From positions 1 through 33,140 of the forward strand of contig JAQXOR010000152.1 in the NCBI GenBank assembly GCA_029099805.1: 33,140 nt of DNA. The letters run 5' to 3'. This document shows positions 14,977 to 22,930 of the stretch, piece by piece (the stretch's first letter is position 1; the number at the start of each line of letters is the position of its first letter). The notes under the pieces were generated by a model, which searched no databases, was not told the DNA's origin, and saw only the letters and a program-made list of their open reading frames with translations. Source of the stretch: Lachnospiraceae bacterium. GTDB taxonomy: Bacteria; Bacillota; Clostridia; Lachnospirales; Lachnospiraceae. Both the position numbers and the translations under genes were made by a program.

Positions 14977-15969
14977 CTACTTTTTAATCGCCTTATAACA
15001 TCTATACATAGTTTTCATCACCCCAGGCATGTAATCGAACAAACTCCAGAACACCTTTTGTTTTAACGTTCCATAATGAAAATATTTTCGTTTCACCATT
15101 AGCACATCTTGATAATATTTACTTATTTTCTCAGCATCTACAATCCTTTTCAACGAAAGCAACACCCAAAATCTCACACCTGAATTGATGCATTCACATG
15201 CAACCGCCCTTAAGCACTCACCCTCAAAAGACATATCCTCACATATCTTCACTCTTTCTTGCAATGCATAAAAGTACACTAGTCGTTTTTCACTAAACTT
15301 TTCATGCATTATACTGCCACCGCGTTGTCTATAGTTATAAAACTTTGTATGTAATATATTAATATTTTTTATTCTTGGTAATAAAGAATTTAAGAAAAAA
15401 TCATCCTCATGTATCACACCGTCTCGAAAACGAATGCCCTCCAGCATACTTCGCCTATATAACTTATTCCAAACTCCAATAAACTCACAATGAATTCGTA
15501 CATTTTGATTCATCATCTCTAGGTATTTCTGTATAGATAAAGTACAATCTGGAACATCCTCGTAAATTTGTCTATATGGATTTCCTTTCTCGTCAACAGC
15601 TTTATACGCACATACAACTAATTCTGCTGTGGACTGCTCGAGTGCTTGCAGTAAACATTCATACATTCTAGGCTCTATTGTGTCGTCGGAATCTACAAAA
15701 CCAATATACTCTCCGCTAGCTATATCGAGTCCCATATTTCTCGCAGTTGAAAGACCTCCATTTTCCTTATGTATAACAAGAATTCTATCGTCCTTTTCTT
15801 TCCATTTATCACACAATTCGCTACTGCCATCTGTAGAACCATCATCTACCAGAATAATCTCAAGCATTTTATGGGTTTGGTCACAAACCGACTCAATACA
15901 CTCATCCAAATACCGTACAACATTATATACCGGAATAATAACGCTAATCAGAGGTTCAACTTTTCCCAT
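14977..15969 (-). CDS. Family 2 glycosyltransferase
   Basis: A 330-aa GT-A fold enzyme of the CpsI/CpsJ type. The N-terminus is ISVIIPVYNV (about 9-18), VDDGSTDGS follows at about 41, then GLSTARNMG and the DXD-like VDSDDTIEP at about 93. These are the nucleotide-sugar and metal-binding motifs of GT2. The C-terminal part ends in the basic YRCYKAIKK, suggesting membrane association. It transfers a sugar of unknown identity to the lipid-linked repeat unit on the cytoplasmic face. The gene is visibly more AT-rich than the lasso region and opens the polysaccharide locus from this side. AGAGGA precedes the ATG. The 173-bp gap to the next gene has a small TTGTTG/CAACAA hairpin and no ORF I can support. 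Confidence 0.88.
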   Translation of the reverse strand: MGKVEPLISVIIPVYNVVRYLDECIESVCDQTHKMLEIILVDDGSTDGSSELCDKWKEKDDRILVIHKENGGLSTARNMGLDIASGEYIGFVDSDDTIEPRMYECLLQALEQSTAELVVCAYKAVDEKGNPYRQIYEDVPDCTLSIQKYLEMMNQNVRIHCEFIGVWNKLYRRSMLEGIRFRDGVIHEDDFFLNSLLPRIKNINILHTKFYNYRQRGGSIMHEKFSEKRLVYFYALQERVKICEDMSFEGECLRAVACECINSGVRFWVLLSLKRIVDAEKISKYYQDVLMVKRKYFHYGTLKQKVFWSLFDYMPGVMKTMYRCYKAIKK

Positions 15970-16142
15970 GATATCCTCTCATGATGTTTATAGAAGCACA
16001 ACATCATATCTTCCTTTCTTTAATTATAGTGGATCATTTAATTCAAATACTGTGGACAATTATTGTTTTATCATTAATCCTAAATCAACGGCACACTACA
16101 ACGACAACCTTGTTCGATACCTTGTTGCCAGCAACAAAATCA

Positions 16143-17279
16143 TTATATATTCTTCCAGTACCCGTCCGCCTCCATAACAGCAATCATTTTCTTTGCCACT
16201 GTTTTCCATGAATACCGCTCTGCATACGACGTTCTGTTACTTTCCACGGTTTCCTTCAGGCGTTTCGAATTTAACAACATCTTTTCCATTGCAGCGCATA
16301 GCTCATCAACATCATCATGCTCAATCAGATAACCGTTAGTATCGTCCTCGATAAATTCCGGCATTGCAAACGCGTTTTTTGCAATACAGGGAAGTCCAAA
16401 GATAAGCGCCTCCCCAAAGACCAGTCCATAGGCTTCGCACCTCGATGGCATTACAAAATAATCACATAAATTGTAGTACCGCAAGGTATCCTGATAGCTT
16501 GTCGGACCGACAAAATGAATTCCTTCTTTTTCCTTAACTTCCGATGGTTCTACCGCAGGTCCGAGAATATACAATTCTGTCTTCGGGAATTTTTTATGAA
16601 ATCCGGAAAACGCTTCTACCACAAGCGGTCCGTTTTTCCGTTCCCAGTCTCTGCCTACAAACAAAAACCGATTGCCATCCCTCTGACTTCCGTCAATCCT
16701 CGAAATGTCAACATTGCAGCCGCCGCCGACATAATGCACCTTCTTTTCCGGAATACCTAACCGTTCCGTAAAATCCTTTGCCAAATAGGAAGACATCGTA
16801 AAGATTCCCCTGCATTCCCTGGTCCACTCCTCAACAATGGCATTTCTCTCTGAAACATACTTCTCCGGAATCCCATTATTAAGCGGTGTGAAATCCATAA
16901 GCTCCTTTTGGTTCTTTCGTAACTCCAGCAGGTACTGTACGGAAAAGTCAATAAAAACGTAAGAGTCCTTTATATACTTCGAACGGTACTGTGTAAACAT
17001 AAGCGAGGGTATATTTGCCTTCATCCTTGTACTCTTTGCCAGCTGTTTTTCTGTCTGTCTTATCTGAGAAACTTCAAAATCGTTCTTCTTTCTCAGAGTT
17101 AAGAACAGTCTCCGAAAATAATAATTTAGTTTGTCCAACGGTCTTCCATTGATAGGAACATCAATTATCTTAATTCCTTCTTTTTCGAGTGCCTGAAACA
17201 AACCGTACGATGTTCCCGACCAGGTATAGCTCCGGCCTTTCCTATCCCATTTTTCAATATAGTTGATTTCCTTTTGCAT
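16143..17279 (-). CDS. Family 1 glycosyltransferase
   Basis: A 378-aa GT-B enzyme. The C-terminal Rossmann domain has the GT1 signature around FLFVGRDWERKNG, LGPA, VMPSRCEAYGLVFGEAL (the E(x7)E motif) and FVGPTSYQD. The open frame reaches back to 17393, but those first 38 codons lie in the promoter repeat; the ATG at 17279 with AGAGGA upstream is the credible start. It is transcribed from the left copy of the repeated promoter. A decayed relative of this gene lies behind the third promoter copy at 26217-26360 (NVD...FLFIGRD), so this gene and promoter were once present twice. The donor sugar cannot be inferred. Confidence 0.88.
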   Translation of the reverse strand: MQKEINYIEKWDRKGRSYTWSGTSYGLFQALEKEGIKIIDVPINGRPLDKLNYYFRRLFLTLRKKNDFEVSQIRQTEKQLAKSTRMKANIPSLMFTQYRSKYIKDSYVFIDFSVQYLLELRKNQKELMDFTPLNNGIPEKYVSERNAIVEEWTRECRGIFTMSSYLAKDFTERLGIPEKKVHYVGGGCNVDISRIDGSQRDGNRFLFVGRDWERKNGPLVVEAFSGFHKKFPKTELYILGPAVEPSEVKEKEGIHFVGPTSYQDTLRYYNLCDYFVMPSRCEAYGLVFGEALIFGLPCIAKNAFAMPEFIEDDTNGYLIEHDDVDELCAAMEKMLLNSKRLKETVESNRTSYAERYSWKTVAKKMIAVMEADGYWKNI

Positions 17280-17355
17280 ACTCAGATTTTCCTCTTGTGA
17301 TGTCCTATAACCTGCAATCAATATATCCAAACAAATATCTCTGAAAGAAAGTCTT

Positions 17356-17393
17356 TCTATGGATATTATAATCACTGTAAACTTAGAAATCAA
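17356..17393. repeat. 38-bp inverted repeat, left arm
   Basis: A perfect inverted copy of 17567-17604; similarity continues about 8 bp further with one mismatch. The arms flank 173 bp. Each arm contains a full promoter pointing outward, so the two divergent transcripts use the same promoter. Confidence 0.95.
17365..17393 (-). promoter_or_regulatory. Repeated promoter, left copy (toward GT1)
   Basis: TTGATT (17393-17388), a 17-bp spacer and a perfect TATAAT (17370-17365) on the minus strand read toward the GT1 gene at 17279. Confidence 0.75.
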
Positions 17394-17439
17394 GAATCAA
17401 ATTAAAATATAGACACCATTCGATTAATATGCTGAAAAT

Positions 17440-17547
17440 TGCTGCTCTGATTTTCTTTGAAAAGATATCATCGCCGATTTCTTCTCCAATATGAATGACA
17501 GTATCATTATTCTGCTGAGCATCATACTTTGCATACTATGCATCGAG
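17440..17547 (-). pseudogene. Remnant of a ThDP-dependent enzyme gene
   Basis: Read on the minus strand this fragment gives LDA*YAKYDA, then VIHIGEEIGDDIFSKKIRAA. It aligns with LDRFCAKYDAA and VIHIGEEIGDDNLSRKIRAA of the intact enzyme at 24419-26173. A stop codon and an internal deletion of about 40 codons separate the two parts, and both ends are missing. It is trapped between the inverted promoter copies, a scar of a former second copy of the ThDP gene. Confidence 0.88.
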
Positions 17548-17566
17548 ATTAATTATAATTTAACTA

Positions 17567-17595
17567 TTGATTTCTAAGTTTACAGTGATTATAAT
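17567..17595 (+). promoter_or_regulatory. Repeated promoter, right copy (toward plus-strand genes)
   Basis: TTGATT (17567-17572), 17-bp spacer, TATAAT (17590-17595), base for base the mirror image of the left copy. It would start the transcript of the plus-strand pyruvyl transferase and glycosyltransferases about 75 nt before the ATG at 17678. Confidence 0.78.
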
Positions 17596-17604
17596 ATCCA
17601 TAGA
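17567..17604. repeat. 38-bp inverted repeat, right arm
   Basis: The perfect mirror of 17356-17393. It also lies inverted with respect to the third promoter copy at 26475-26503. Confidence 0.95.
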
Positions 17605-17677
17605 GAGACTTTAATACAATAGCTATACATGGCAATGAAACAATGTTATAAATATGTTTCTTGGAAAGGATAACATA

Positions 17678-18862
17678 ATGAGAATATGTTTAATGGGCGT
17701 TGATTTTACAAATGCGAATTTAGGATGTCAGGCATTAGGTTATTCAATGCTGAAAATAGCAAGCGACATCTGTAATGAGCGAGGCGATAAATTGATTGTA
17801 ACTGCAATAGTCTATAACGCTCATAAAGAAGCGATTTATGATAAAAACTCGATTGAAATGTCTTATATATGCGTTCGCCCCAAGAGCTTGTCATTCTATA
17901 AATCATATTTACATTGTCTGAGCAATGCAGACATGGTTATTGATTTTACCGGCGGTGACAGCTTTTCAGATATATATGGTGCAAAGAACTTTATTGTAGG
18001 TTCGTTACTGAAGAATATAGCAATACATAGTAAAGCTCCTCTTGTACTGGGACCTCAAACAATCGGTCCGTTTTATCGAAAATGGGTTAAAATATGGAGT
18101 TCCCGAATACTGAAAAAAGCCGATTTTGTTTTTGTAAGAGACGAACAATCATTTCAATATGCTCAGCAAATATCAGGTATATCAGCTATGTTAACTACTG
18201 ATGTGGCTTTTGAACTTCCTTACACGGTATCGGAAACAAACAATGCCTCCGAAAAAAAACGTGTAGGGATTAATCCATCCGGTTTATTATGGTTTAAAAA
18301 CAAAACCTTTGACAGTAAAAAACACGTAACGGTAGATTATAGGGAATACTTAACCGGTGTCATAAACCACCTTTCAAACAGTGAAGAATATGAAATTCAC
18401 CTTATACCTCATGTGTTCACGCCAACAACTACAGAATATGACGAAGACTGTACCGAAGAAAACGATATGCAGGCATGCTTTCACATACAAAAAATGTTTC
18501 CTAACGTAATCGTTGAGAAAGAGCTTCACAATCCAATGGAAGCAAAAAGTATTATAGCATCCATGGATGTGTTTACCGGTGCACGAATGCACGCAACCAT
18601 AGCTGCATTTTCTTCAGGTGTGCCCGTAATACCTTTCTCATATAGTCGGAAATTCGAAGGACTTTATGGAAGTCTGGATTATGAATACCTAATAAACGGA
18701 ACCTCCATGAGCACCGGCACCGCTGTTGCAAAGACCATAGAGTGGATAGAACAATCGGCCAAACTGAAGGTAAAGCTCCATGCCTGTCTGCCTATAGTCA
18801 ATAAAAAAATCGGAGATTTTAAGGATAAACTGATAGCGATTCTATATAAAGATGTAGATTGA
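17678..18862 (+). CDS. Polysaccharide pyruvyl transferase family protein
   Basis: A 394-aa protein of the WcaK/CsaB-like family, which transfers pyruvate from PEP to a sugar of a glycan or glycolipid. Family features are the N-terminal MRICLMG..FTNANLGCQALGYSML, TGGDSFSDIYG (about 93-103), LVLGPQTIGPFY, VFVRDEQSF and, near the C-terminus, FTGARMHATIAAFSSGVPVIPFSYS, split here by GARMHA at about 303. The ATG at 17678 with AAGGA is preferred over the one at 17654. It is the first gene of the plus-strand block, behind the right copy of the repeated promoter. A negatively charged ketal pyruvate on the exopolysaccharide is the likely outcome. The gene is AT-rich relative to the lasso genes, consistent with transfer as a cassette. 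Confidence 0.85.
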   Translation: MRICLMGVDFTNANLGCQALGYSMLKIASDICNERGDKLIVTAIVYNAHKEAIYDKNSIEMSYICVRPKSLSFYKSYLHCLSNADMVIDFTGGDSFSDIYGAKNFIVGSLLKNIAIHSKAPLVLGPQTIGPFYRKWVKIWSSRILKKADFVFVRDEQSFQYAQQISGISAMLTTDVAFELPYTVSETNNASEKKRVGINPSGLLWFKNKTFDSKKHVTVDYREYLTGVINHLSNSEEYEIHLIPHVFTPTTTEYDEDCTEENDMQACFHIQKMFPNVIVEKELHNPMEAKSIIASMDVFTGARMHATIAAFSSGVPVIPFSYSRKFEGLYGSLDYEYLINGTSMSTGTAVAKTIEWIEQSAKLKVKLHACLPIVNKKIGDFKDKLIAILYKDVD

Positions 18863-18878
18863 TTAAGGAGAAACATTA

Positions 18879-19892
18879 ATGCATATGAAACAGGTAAGTA
18901 TTGTTATTCCCGTCTATAACACTGGGAGTCTGATGTATACATGCTTTAACAGCTTAGTGAATCAAACTGTCGGTCTTGATGTATTGGATATTATTGTAGT
19001 CGATGATGGCTCTACCGATGAAATATCCAGACAAATTATTAACGAATATGTAAACAAATATCCCCAAAGTTTCAAGCTTCTTACAAAAGAAAACGGTGGG
19101 CAAGGTAGCGCCAGAAACATGGCATTTCCCCATTGTATAGGCGAATATGTCACATGTCTTGATTCTGATGATTCCTTCGAACCGGAATGGGTTGAGAAGA
19201 TGTATAAGGCTGCAATTGAAAACAAAGCCGATTTTGTAGGATGTGGATATAAAGCTGTACGCTATAAGGAAGGCAAACCCTTTATAGTACGCGAATTAGA
19301 TATGCGTCCTGTTTGCAAAACTAATCGGGAAATGTTTATTGATGCTGATGTTTGTATGTTTACGACTTTATTTAAGAGAGAGCTGTTAACAGCCTCCGGG
19401 GCAAAATACCCCGAGGGACACATCTATGAAGATACTGCATTCTTTATTGAACTTTTGCCTTGGATACAGCATCCTGTTTATATAGAGGAAGCACTCAGTT
19501 GCAGAACTCTGCACGAAGGATCAACAATGACAAATGTCAGCCCTAAAAAGGTTGCTGATATCTTTCCGGTATTTGAAGCCCTGATAGATTTTTATGATAG
19601 CAAAGGGCTTAGAGATGACTACAGGCAGGAGCTGGAATATTTTATCGGCAAGGTACTGCTTTGCAGTTCAATAAACAGAGTAGGTTTTGTAAAACATTTC
19701 AAAGATAGAAAACAGCTTGTAAAAATGACATGCGAGTTCCTGCATAAGCATATTCCGAATTATAGATGCAACCCCTATATAAAAGGAGGCGGCAAAGGTT
19801 TTTATCTCAAACATTACAACAGTTTTTTTGTGAGCATGGTAGCAGAAATGCTTCACATTCGCTTTATTATCAAAAAAGATTATAATGTCTAA
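18879..19892 (+). CDS. Family 2 glycosyltransferase
   Basis: A 337-aa GT2. The N-terminus is VSIVIPVYNTGSL (about 5-17), followed by IIVVDDGSTDE (about 39), GGQGSARNMA and a CLDSDDSFEP acceptor/metal motif (about 89). AAGGAG lies 8 nt before the ATG, and the gene starts 16 nt after the pyruvyl transferase. HEGSTMTN in the second half is the conserved region near the GT2 catalytic base. It acts in repeat-unit assembly with the next gene; sugar specificity is unknown. Confidence 0.88.
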   Translation: MHMKQVSIVIPVYNTGSLMYTCFNSLVNQTVGLDVLDIIVVDDGSTDEISRQIINEYVNKYPQSFKLLTKENGGQGSARNMAFPHCIGEYVTCLDSDDSFEPEWVEKMYKAAIENKADFVGCGYKAVRYKEGKPFIVRELDMRPVCKTNREMFIDADVCMFTTLFKRELLTASGAKYPEGHIYEDTAFFIELLPWIQHPVYIEEALSCRTLHEGSTMTNVSPKKVADIFPVFEALIDFYDSKGLRDDYRQELEYFIGKVLLCSSINRVGFVKHFKDRKQLVKMTCEFLHKHIPNYRCNPYIKGGGKGFYLKHYNSFFVSMVAEMLHIRFIIKKDYNV

Positions 19893-19907
19893 TCACGGGA
19901 GGTAAAA

Positions 19908-20873
19908 ATGCAATCTACAATTTCGGTAGTAATGGCTACTTATAACGGAAAAGAATACATCATTGAACAGCTTGAATCAATCCGGCTTCAAACGCGTCCT
20001 GTAACAGAAGTCATCATCTGTGATGATTGTTCTAAAGACAATACAGTAGAGCTTGTCCAAAGCTATATTGACAAGTATAACTTATCAGGATGGAGTATTG
20101 AGGTTAACGAAAAAAATCTTGGATACGGCAGCAATTTTTATAAAGCAATCAGTAAAGCAACGGGAGATTTCATCTTTTTTGCTGATCAGGATGATATATG
20201 GATGCTGAACAAATTTGAAATAATGGTAGGGTTAATGGAACAAAAACCGGAAATAAAATTACTATGTTCCGAATATGAAATTTTTAGTACCGGTGAGAAA
20301 GTACCTGAGTATGCCAAGAATTACGGTAAAGACAATTTGCGTGACAAATCCTTAAAAAAAATCAATCTTACTCCACACAATATATTCATTGGAAGTCTTG
20401 GATGCGATATGTGTATTCGCAAGGACTTTTTTGAGGAAATCAAACCATATTGGTTTGATGGTTGGGCTCAAGACGAGTATGTGTGGAAATTGGCTCAGTG
20501 CGCCGAGGGATGTTATATGTACCATGAGCCGCTCATTAAGCATAGAGTTCATGCAAGCAATGTATCCATGCACAAAATTCACAACATAGACAAACGTATT
20601 CAATTTTTAGAAGACTTAGAACGTGGAAATGAAGCATGTAAGAAATATATACTGGATACCTCGAAAAACCAAAAACATTTAAAGATAATTAATAAGAATA
20701 TAAAATCAGAAAAGCTTCGAATTCAAATGCTCAAAACCGGAAAAATTCATTATGCTATTCCTCTTCTGTTTTACAACAGGTACTACCATAGCCGTAAGTC
20801 TCTTTTGATGGAACCCTGGATTGCTTTAAAAAATAAGAGGCAAATGAAATCGACACAGAACACCTCAAATTAA
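19908..20873 (+). CDS. Family 2 glycosyltransferase (DQDDIW type, rhamnosyltransferase-like)
   Basis: A 321-aa GT2 beginning ISVVMATYNGKEYI (about 5-18), then ICDDCSKDNT (about 37) and FFADQDDIW (about 90). The DQDDIW motif is typical of the enzymes annotated as rhamnosyltransferases in O-antigen and capsule loci, though that specificity is not proven by it. The C-terminal part is basic and ends without a membrane segment. GGGAGG precedes the ATG, 15 nt after the preceding stop. It is the last gene of the plus-strand block and ends at a convergent junction. Confidence 0.85.
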   Translation: MQSTISVVMATYNGKEYIIEQLESIRLQTRPVTEVIICDDCSKDNTVELVQSYIDKYNLSGWSIEVNEKNLGYGSNFYKAISKATGDFIFFADQDDIWMLNKFEIMVGLMEQKPEIKLLCSEYEIFSTGEKVPEYAKNYGKDNLRDKSLKKINLTPHNIFIGSLGCDMCIRKDFFEEIKPYWFDGWAQDEYVWKLAQCAEGCYMYHEPLIKHRVHASNVSMHKIHNIDKRIQFLEDLERGNEACKKYILDTSKNQKHLKIINKNIKSEKLRIQMLKTGKIHYAIPLLFYNRYYHSRKSLLMEPWIALKNKRQMKSTQNTSN

Positions 20874-20887
20874 TCTACAACACACCA

Positions 20888-20919
20888 GAGCGGAAGCGTT
20901 TTCCATACTGCTTCCGCTC
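20888..20919. terminator. Convergent-junction hairpin terminator
   Basis: GAGCGGAAGC and GCTTCCGCTC form a perfect 10-bp stem with a 12-nt loop in the 59 bp between two convergent genes. U-tracts are weak on both sides, but the position and GC-rich stem support bidirectional termination. Confidence 0.75.
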
Positions 20920-20932
20920 CAGATATTTCCTT

Positions 20933-22288
20933 CTATATTTTCTTGATTCGTTTCTTCTTTCTATTTGCTCTGTCAAGTTCCAAGTATCTCTCAGCATATA
21001 GGACAGCGTACATAGCGATAATAATATACATATATCTGGTAGTCATTAAGTAATCAACCCAATACAAACTGATTGTATAGACAAAGATACTGATTCCGCA
21101 CAGAATACTCAAACCCGACTTATATTTCAATCCGGTTCTCATCATGTGGAAAATCGATGCGGCATGGATCAGTACCGCCGTAATCAATCCGGGATAACTA
21201 TATCGTATATACAGAGCAACATAGTAATTATCTATAGATTTCAGGTAGCGTCCGTCAATGGCAAACGTGATATGTGCATTGGCTCCCTTTCCAAGCAAAG
21301 GGTTCAACCACTCTACTTGAAAAATCTTTGGCAATAACGTCCTGTAGTCTGAGCTTTGTTCCAACCAGGTTACATCTGCCCCATAATTCACAGCCAGAGA
21401 CGTTCCAAACACTTCATCAATCACGCTGGTAATCTGCACCATGATATAACGGCCAAGTGATGTGTTATAAACAGCTAAAAGAAATACCCCAAATCCGGCA
21501 GCTGCAACCAACAAGAAGAAAAAGGTTCTCTTTCTTCTTTCACCCCTGGTAAATAAGATAATTAGCATGATTTCAAGCACGGCAATACCTAATGTTCCAC
21601 GCGAACCCGTGAGGAAAACGTTCAATATCAAAAGGCATAAAAGAACCGGTCTCTTAAACAAGTAAACCTCATCCTTCTCATAGTCAACGCATGCAATAGC
21701 AATCAAAAAAAAGAGCATCATCCCATATCCGATACTATGCAAACATGGTCCCATAATACGATACTGACCTGATCTGTAATACATTTTTACGGACATCGAA
21801 AGTGTTAACATATATCTAACCATTGGCGAAAACTTAAGTACATATTCTATCATGCCATATATGCCGAAAAAATAGGCAATTATGATAGTCCAATTAATTA
21901 CCCTTTTCAGTCCAACAACATACCTTATCCCATAGAACACCATATAAAACGTAAGGATATCAAGGAAATTCAAGAAAAATGTATTAATATTTACCCGCAA
22001 CACAGTCGTGTACACCATAACAAACATATACATGGAGATGAATGGCGTTATCTGAACTTCCAGAATACTTTTCATAAAGTGGTTGCCCACTCTCCTATTA
22101 TATATAAAGTATGCAACTATTATGATATTCAGAATTCTAGTAACAGTAAAATCAAATCCAATATGTATACCAAAATACGACGGCACCATCCAGTCAGTGA
22201 TGATGAGTGCAGCCATTAGAAAATATAATACTTTTGCATTTCCAAGTATAGGATGTTGTCCGTCTTTCATTGATGATATTGCACGCAT
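20933..22288 (-). CDS. wzy: Polysaccharide polymerase (Wzy / O-antigen ligase-like)
   Basis: A 451-aa multi-pass membrane protein with about 10-12 hydrophobic segments. The large loop in the second half carries PLLGKGANAH, resembling the G(x)G(x)N motif of O-antigen ligase/Wzy proteins, after FLTGSRGTLGIAVLEI, where Arg in a TGSRG turn is also typical. It would link lipid-bound repeat units into a polymer on the outer face of the membrane, with the Wzx at 22931. The C-terminus is strongly basic (RANRKKKRIKKI). GGGAGA precedes the ATG. A B2-type gene ends 20 nt upstream, so the two are cotranscribed. Confidence 0.85.
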   Translation of the reverse strand: MRAISSMKDGQHPILGNAKVLYFLMAALIITDWMVPSYFGIHIGFDFTVTRILNIIIVAYFIYNRRVGNHFMKSILEVQITPFISMYMFVMVYTTVLRVNINTFFLNFLDILTFYMVFYGIRYVVGLKRVINWTIIIAYFFGIYGMIEYVLKFSPMVRYMLTLSMSVKMYYRSGQYRIMGPCLHSIGYGMMLFFLIAIACVDYEKDEVYLFKRPVLLCLLILNVFLTGSRGTLGIAVLEIMLIILFTRGERRKRTFFFLLVAAAGFGVFLLAVYNTSLGRYIMVQITSVIDEVFGTSLAVNYGADVTWLEQSSDYRTLLPKIFQVEWLNPLLGKGANAHITFAIDGRYLKSIDNYYVALYIRYSYPGLITAVLIHAASIFHMMRTGLKYKSGLSILCGISIFVYTISLYWVDYLMTTRYMYIIIAMYAVLYAERYLELDRANRKKKRIKKI

Positions 22289-22307
22289 ACTGATATATTT
22301 CTCCCAT

Positions 22308-22766
22308 TCAATCTTTTGTCACATCATTCCACATCACAGCAAACTTATCCACGATAGAATAGTTGCTGCCGTCTCCTCCGGTTACATACATCTTGCCACA
22401 CCTGAGCCACGCATGGGCAACCATTTTACCTTCATCATAACCACATCCCAAATACATGGTGGAACTGATGCCCTTTGCCTTCAGCAATTTCTGTGCAGTC
22501 AAGGCTCTTACCAGGCATTTGCTTTCCCATGCCGTCTTGGTACAAATCCGGTCGACAACGTATGCCACATTTCTGGCATACCTGTATTTCCAGGGTTCTA
22601 CTGTCTCCGGAGATTCCACGCCTTCCAGCCCCCAGCCCTTACGCAAATATTTGGACTTGATAAAACGAATCTCAAAACTGAAAAACGCAGAATAAATATA
22701 CGATAATAGAGTTAATCTCTTTTGTGTATTCCATCTCAGAAAGGCAATTATTCCCATTTTACTCAC
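22308..22766 (-). CDS. Lasso leader peptidase-like protein (B2, transglutaminase-like), copy 1
   Basis: About 152 aa, starting at GTG 22766 or, equally likely, the ATG at 22757, which has GGGTGAG just before it. It matches the Transglut_core3/lasso B2 family: ESKCLVRALTAQKLL with catalytic Cys84 and VAHAWLRCGKMYVTG with His118. The third triad residue is less clear; Asp132 is 14 residues after His, further than in McjB. It would cut the leader with the B1 protein at 14534. It lies between wzx and wzy instead of beside B1. Its paralogue at 31845 is very similar around the active site. Confidence 0.82.
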   Translation of the reverse strand: MSKMGIIAFLRWNTQKRLTLLSYIYSAFFSFEIRFIKSKYLRKGWGLEGVESPETVEPWKYRYARNVAYVVDRICTKTAWESKCLVRALTAQKLLKAKGISSTMYLGCGYDEGKMVAHAWLRCGKMYVTGGDGSNYSIVDKFAVMWNDVTKD

Positions 22767-22771
22767 CCAAC

Positions 22772-22849
22772 TTATAATTTTTCAAATATCTCCCCGTATG
22801 CACGAATCGCCCATGCAATGGGAAGGAAATAAGGACGATTTTCGTGCAT
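22772..22849 (-). pseudogene. Short coding remnant upstream of B2 copy 1
   Basis: A 25-codon ORF (MHENRPYFLPIAWAIRAYG...) ends 5 nt before the B2 GTG. Upstream in another frame, after a stop, is a protein-like stretch (REYGRIDELVSELILAQFDA) between about 22838 and 22915. Together they look like a frameshifted C-terminal gene remnant whose identity I do not recognise. There is no good RBS, so an active small gene is less likely. Confidence 0.4.
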
Positions 22850-22930
22850 CAAATTGTGCCAAAATCAGTTCTGAAACTAATTCGTCAATACGTCCATATT
22901 CTCGCCCTTTATTTAAATTAGGATTCTATA

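Larger units (their letters stand above)
17326..17393 (-). repeat. 68-bp promoter module, copy L
   Basis: This block is a direct repeat of 26436-26503 (56 of 68 positions identical, no indels) and includes promoter and 5' leader. The leader core TTTCAGAGATATTTGTTTGG differs at one base between the copies and may be a functional RNA or DNA element. L and the third copy have the same orientation and are 9.1 kb apart. Confidence 0.85.

Noticed and set aside
17279-17393. 38-codon N-terminal extension of the GT1 protein
   Set aside because: These codons fall on the repeated promoter and its leader; the ATG at 17279 with AGAGGA is a better start.
17393-17567. Complete phase-variation switch with its own invertase
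   Set aside because: The inverted repeats are real, but no recombinase gene is present in the window and each arm already has an outward promoter, so a simple flip of the spacer would not switch transcription.
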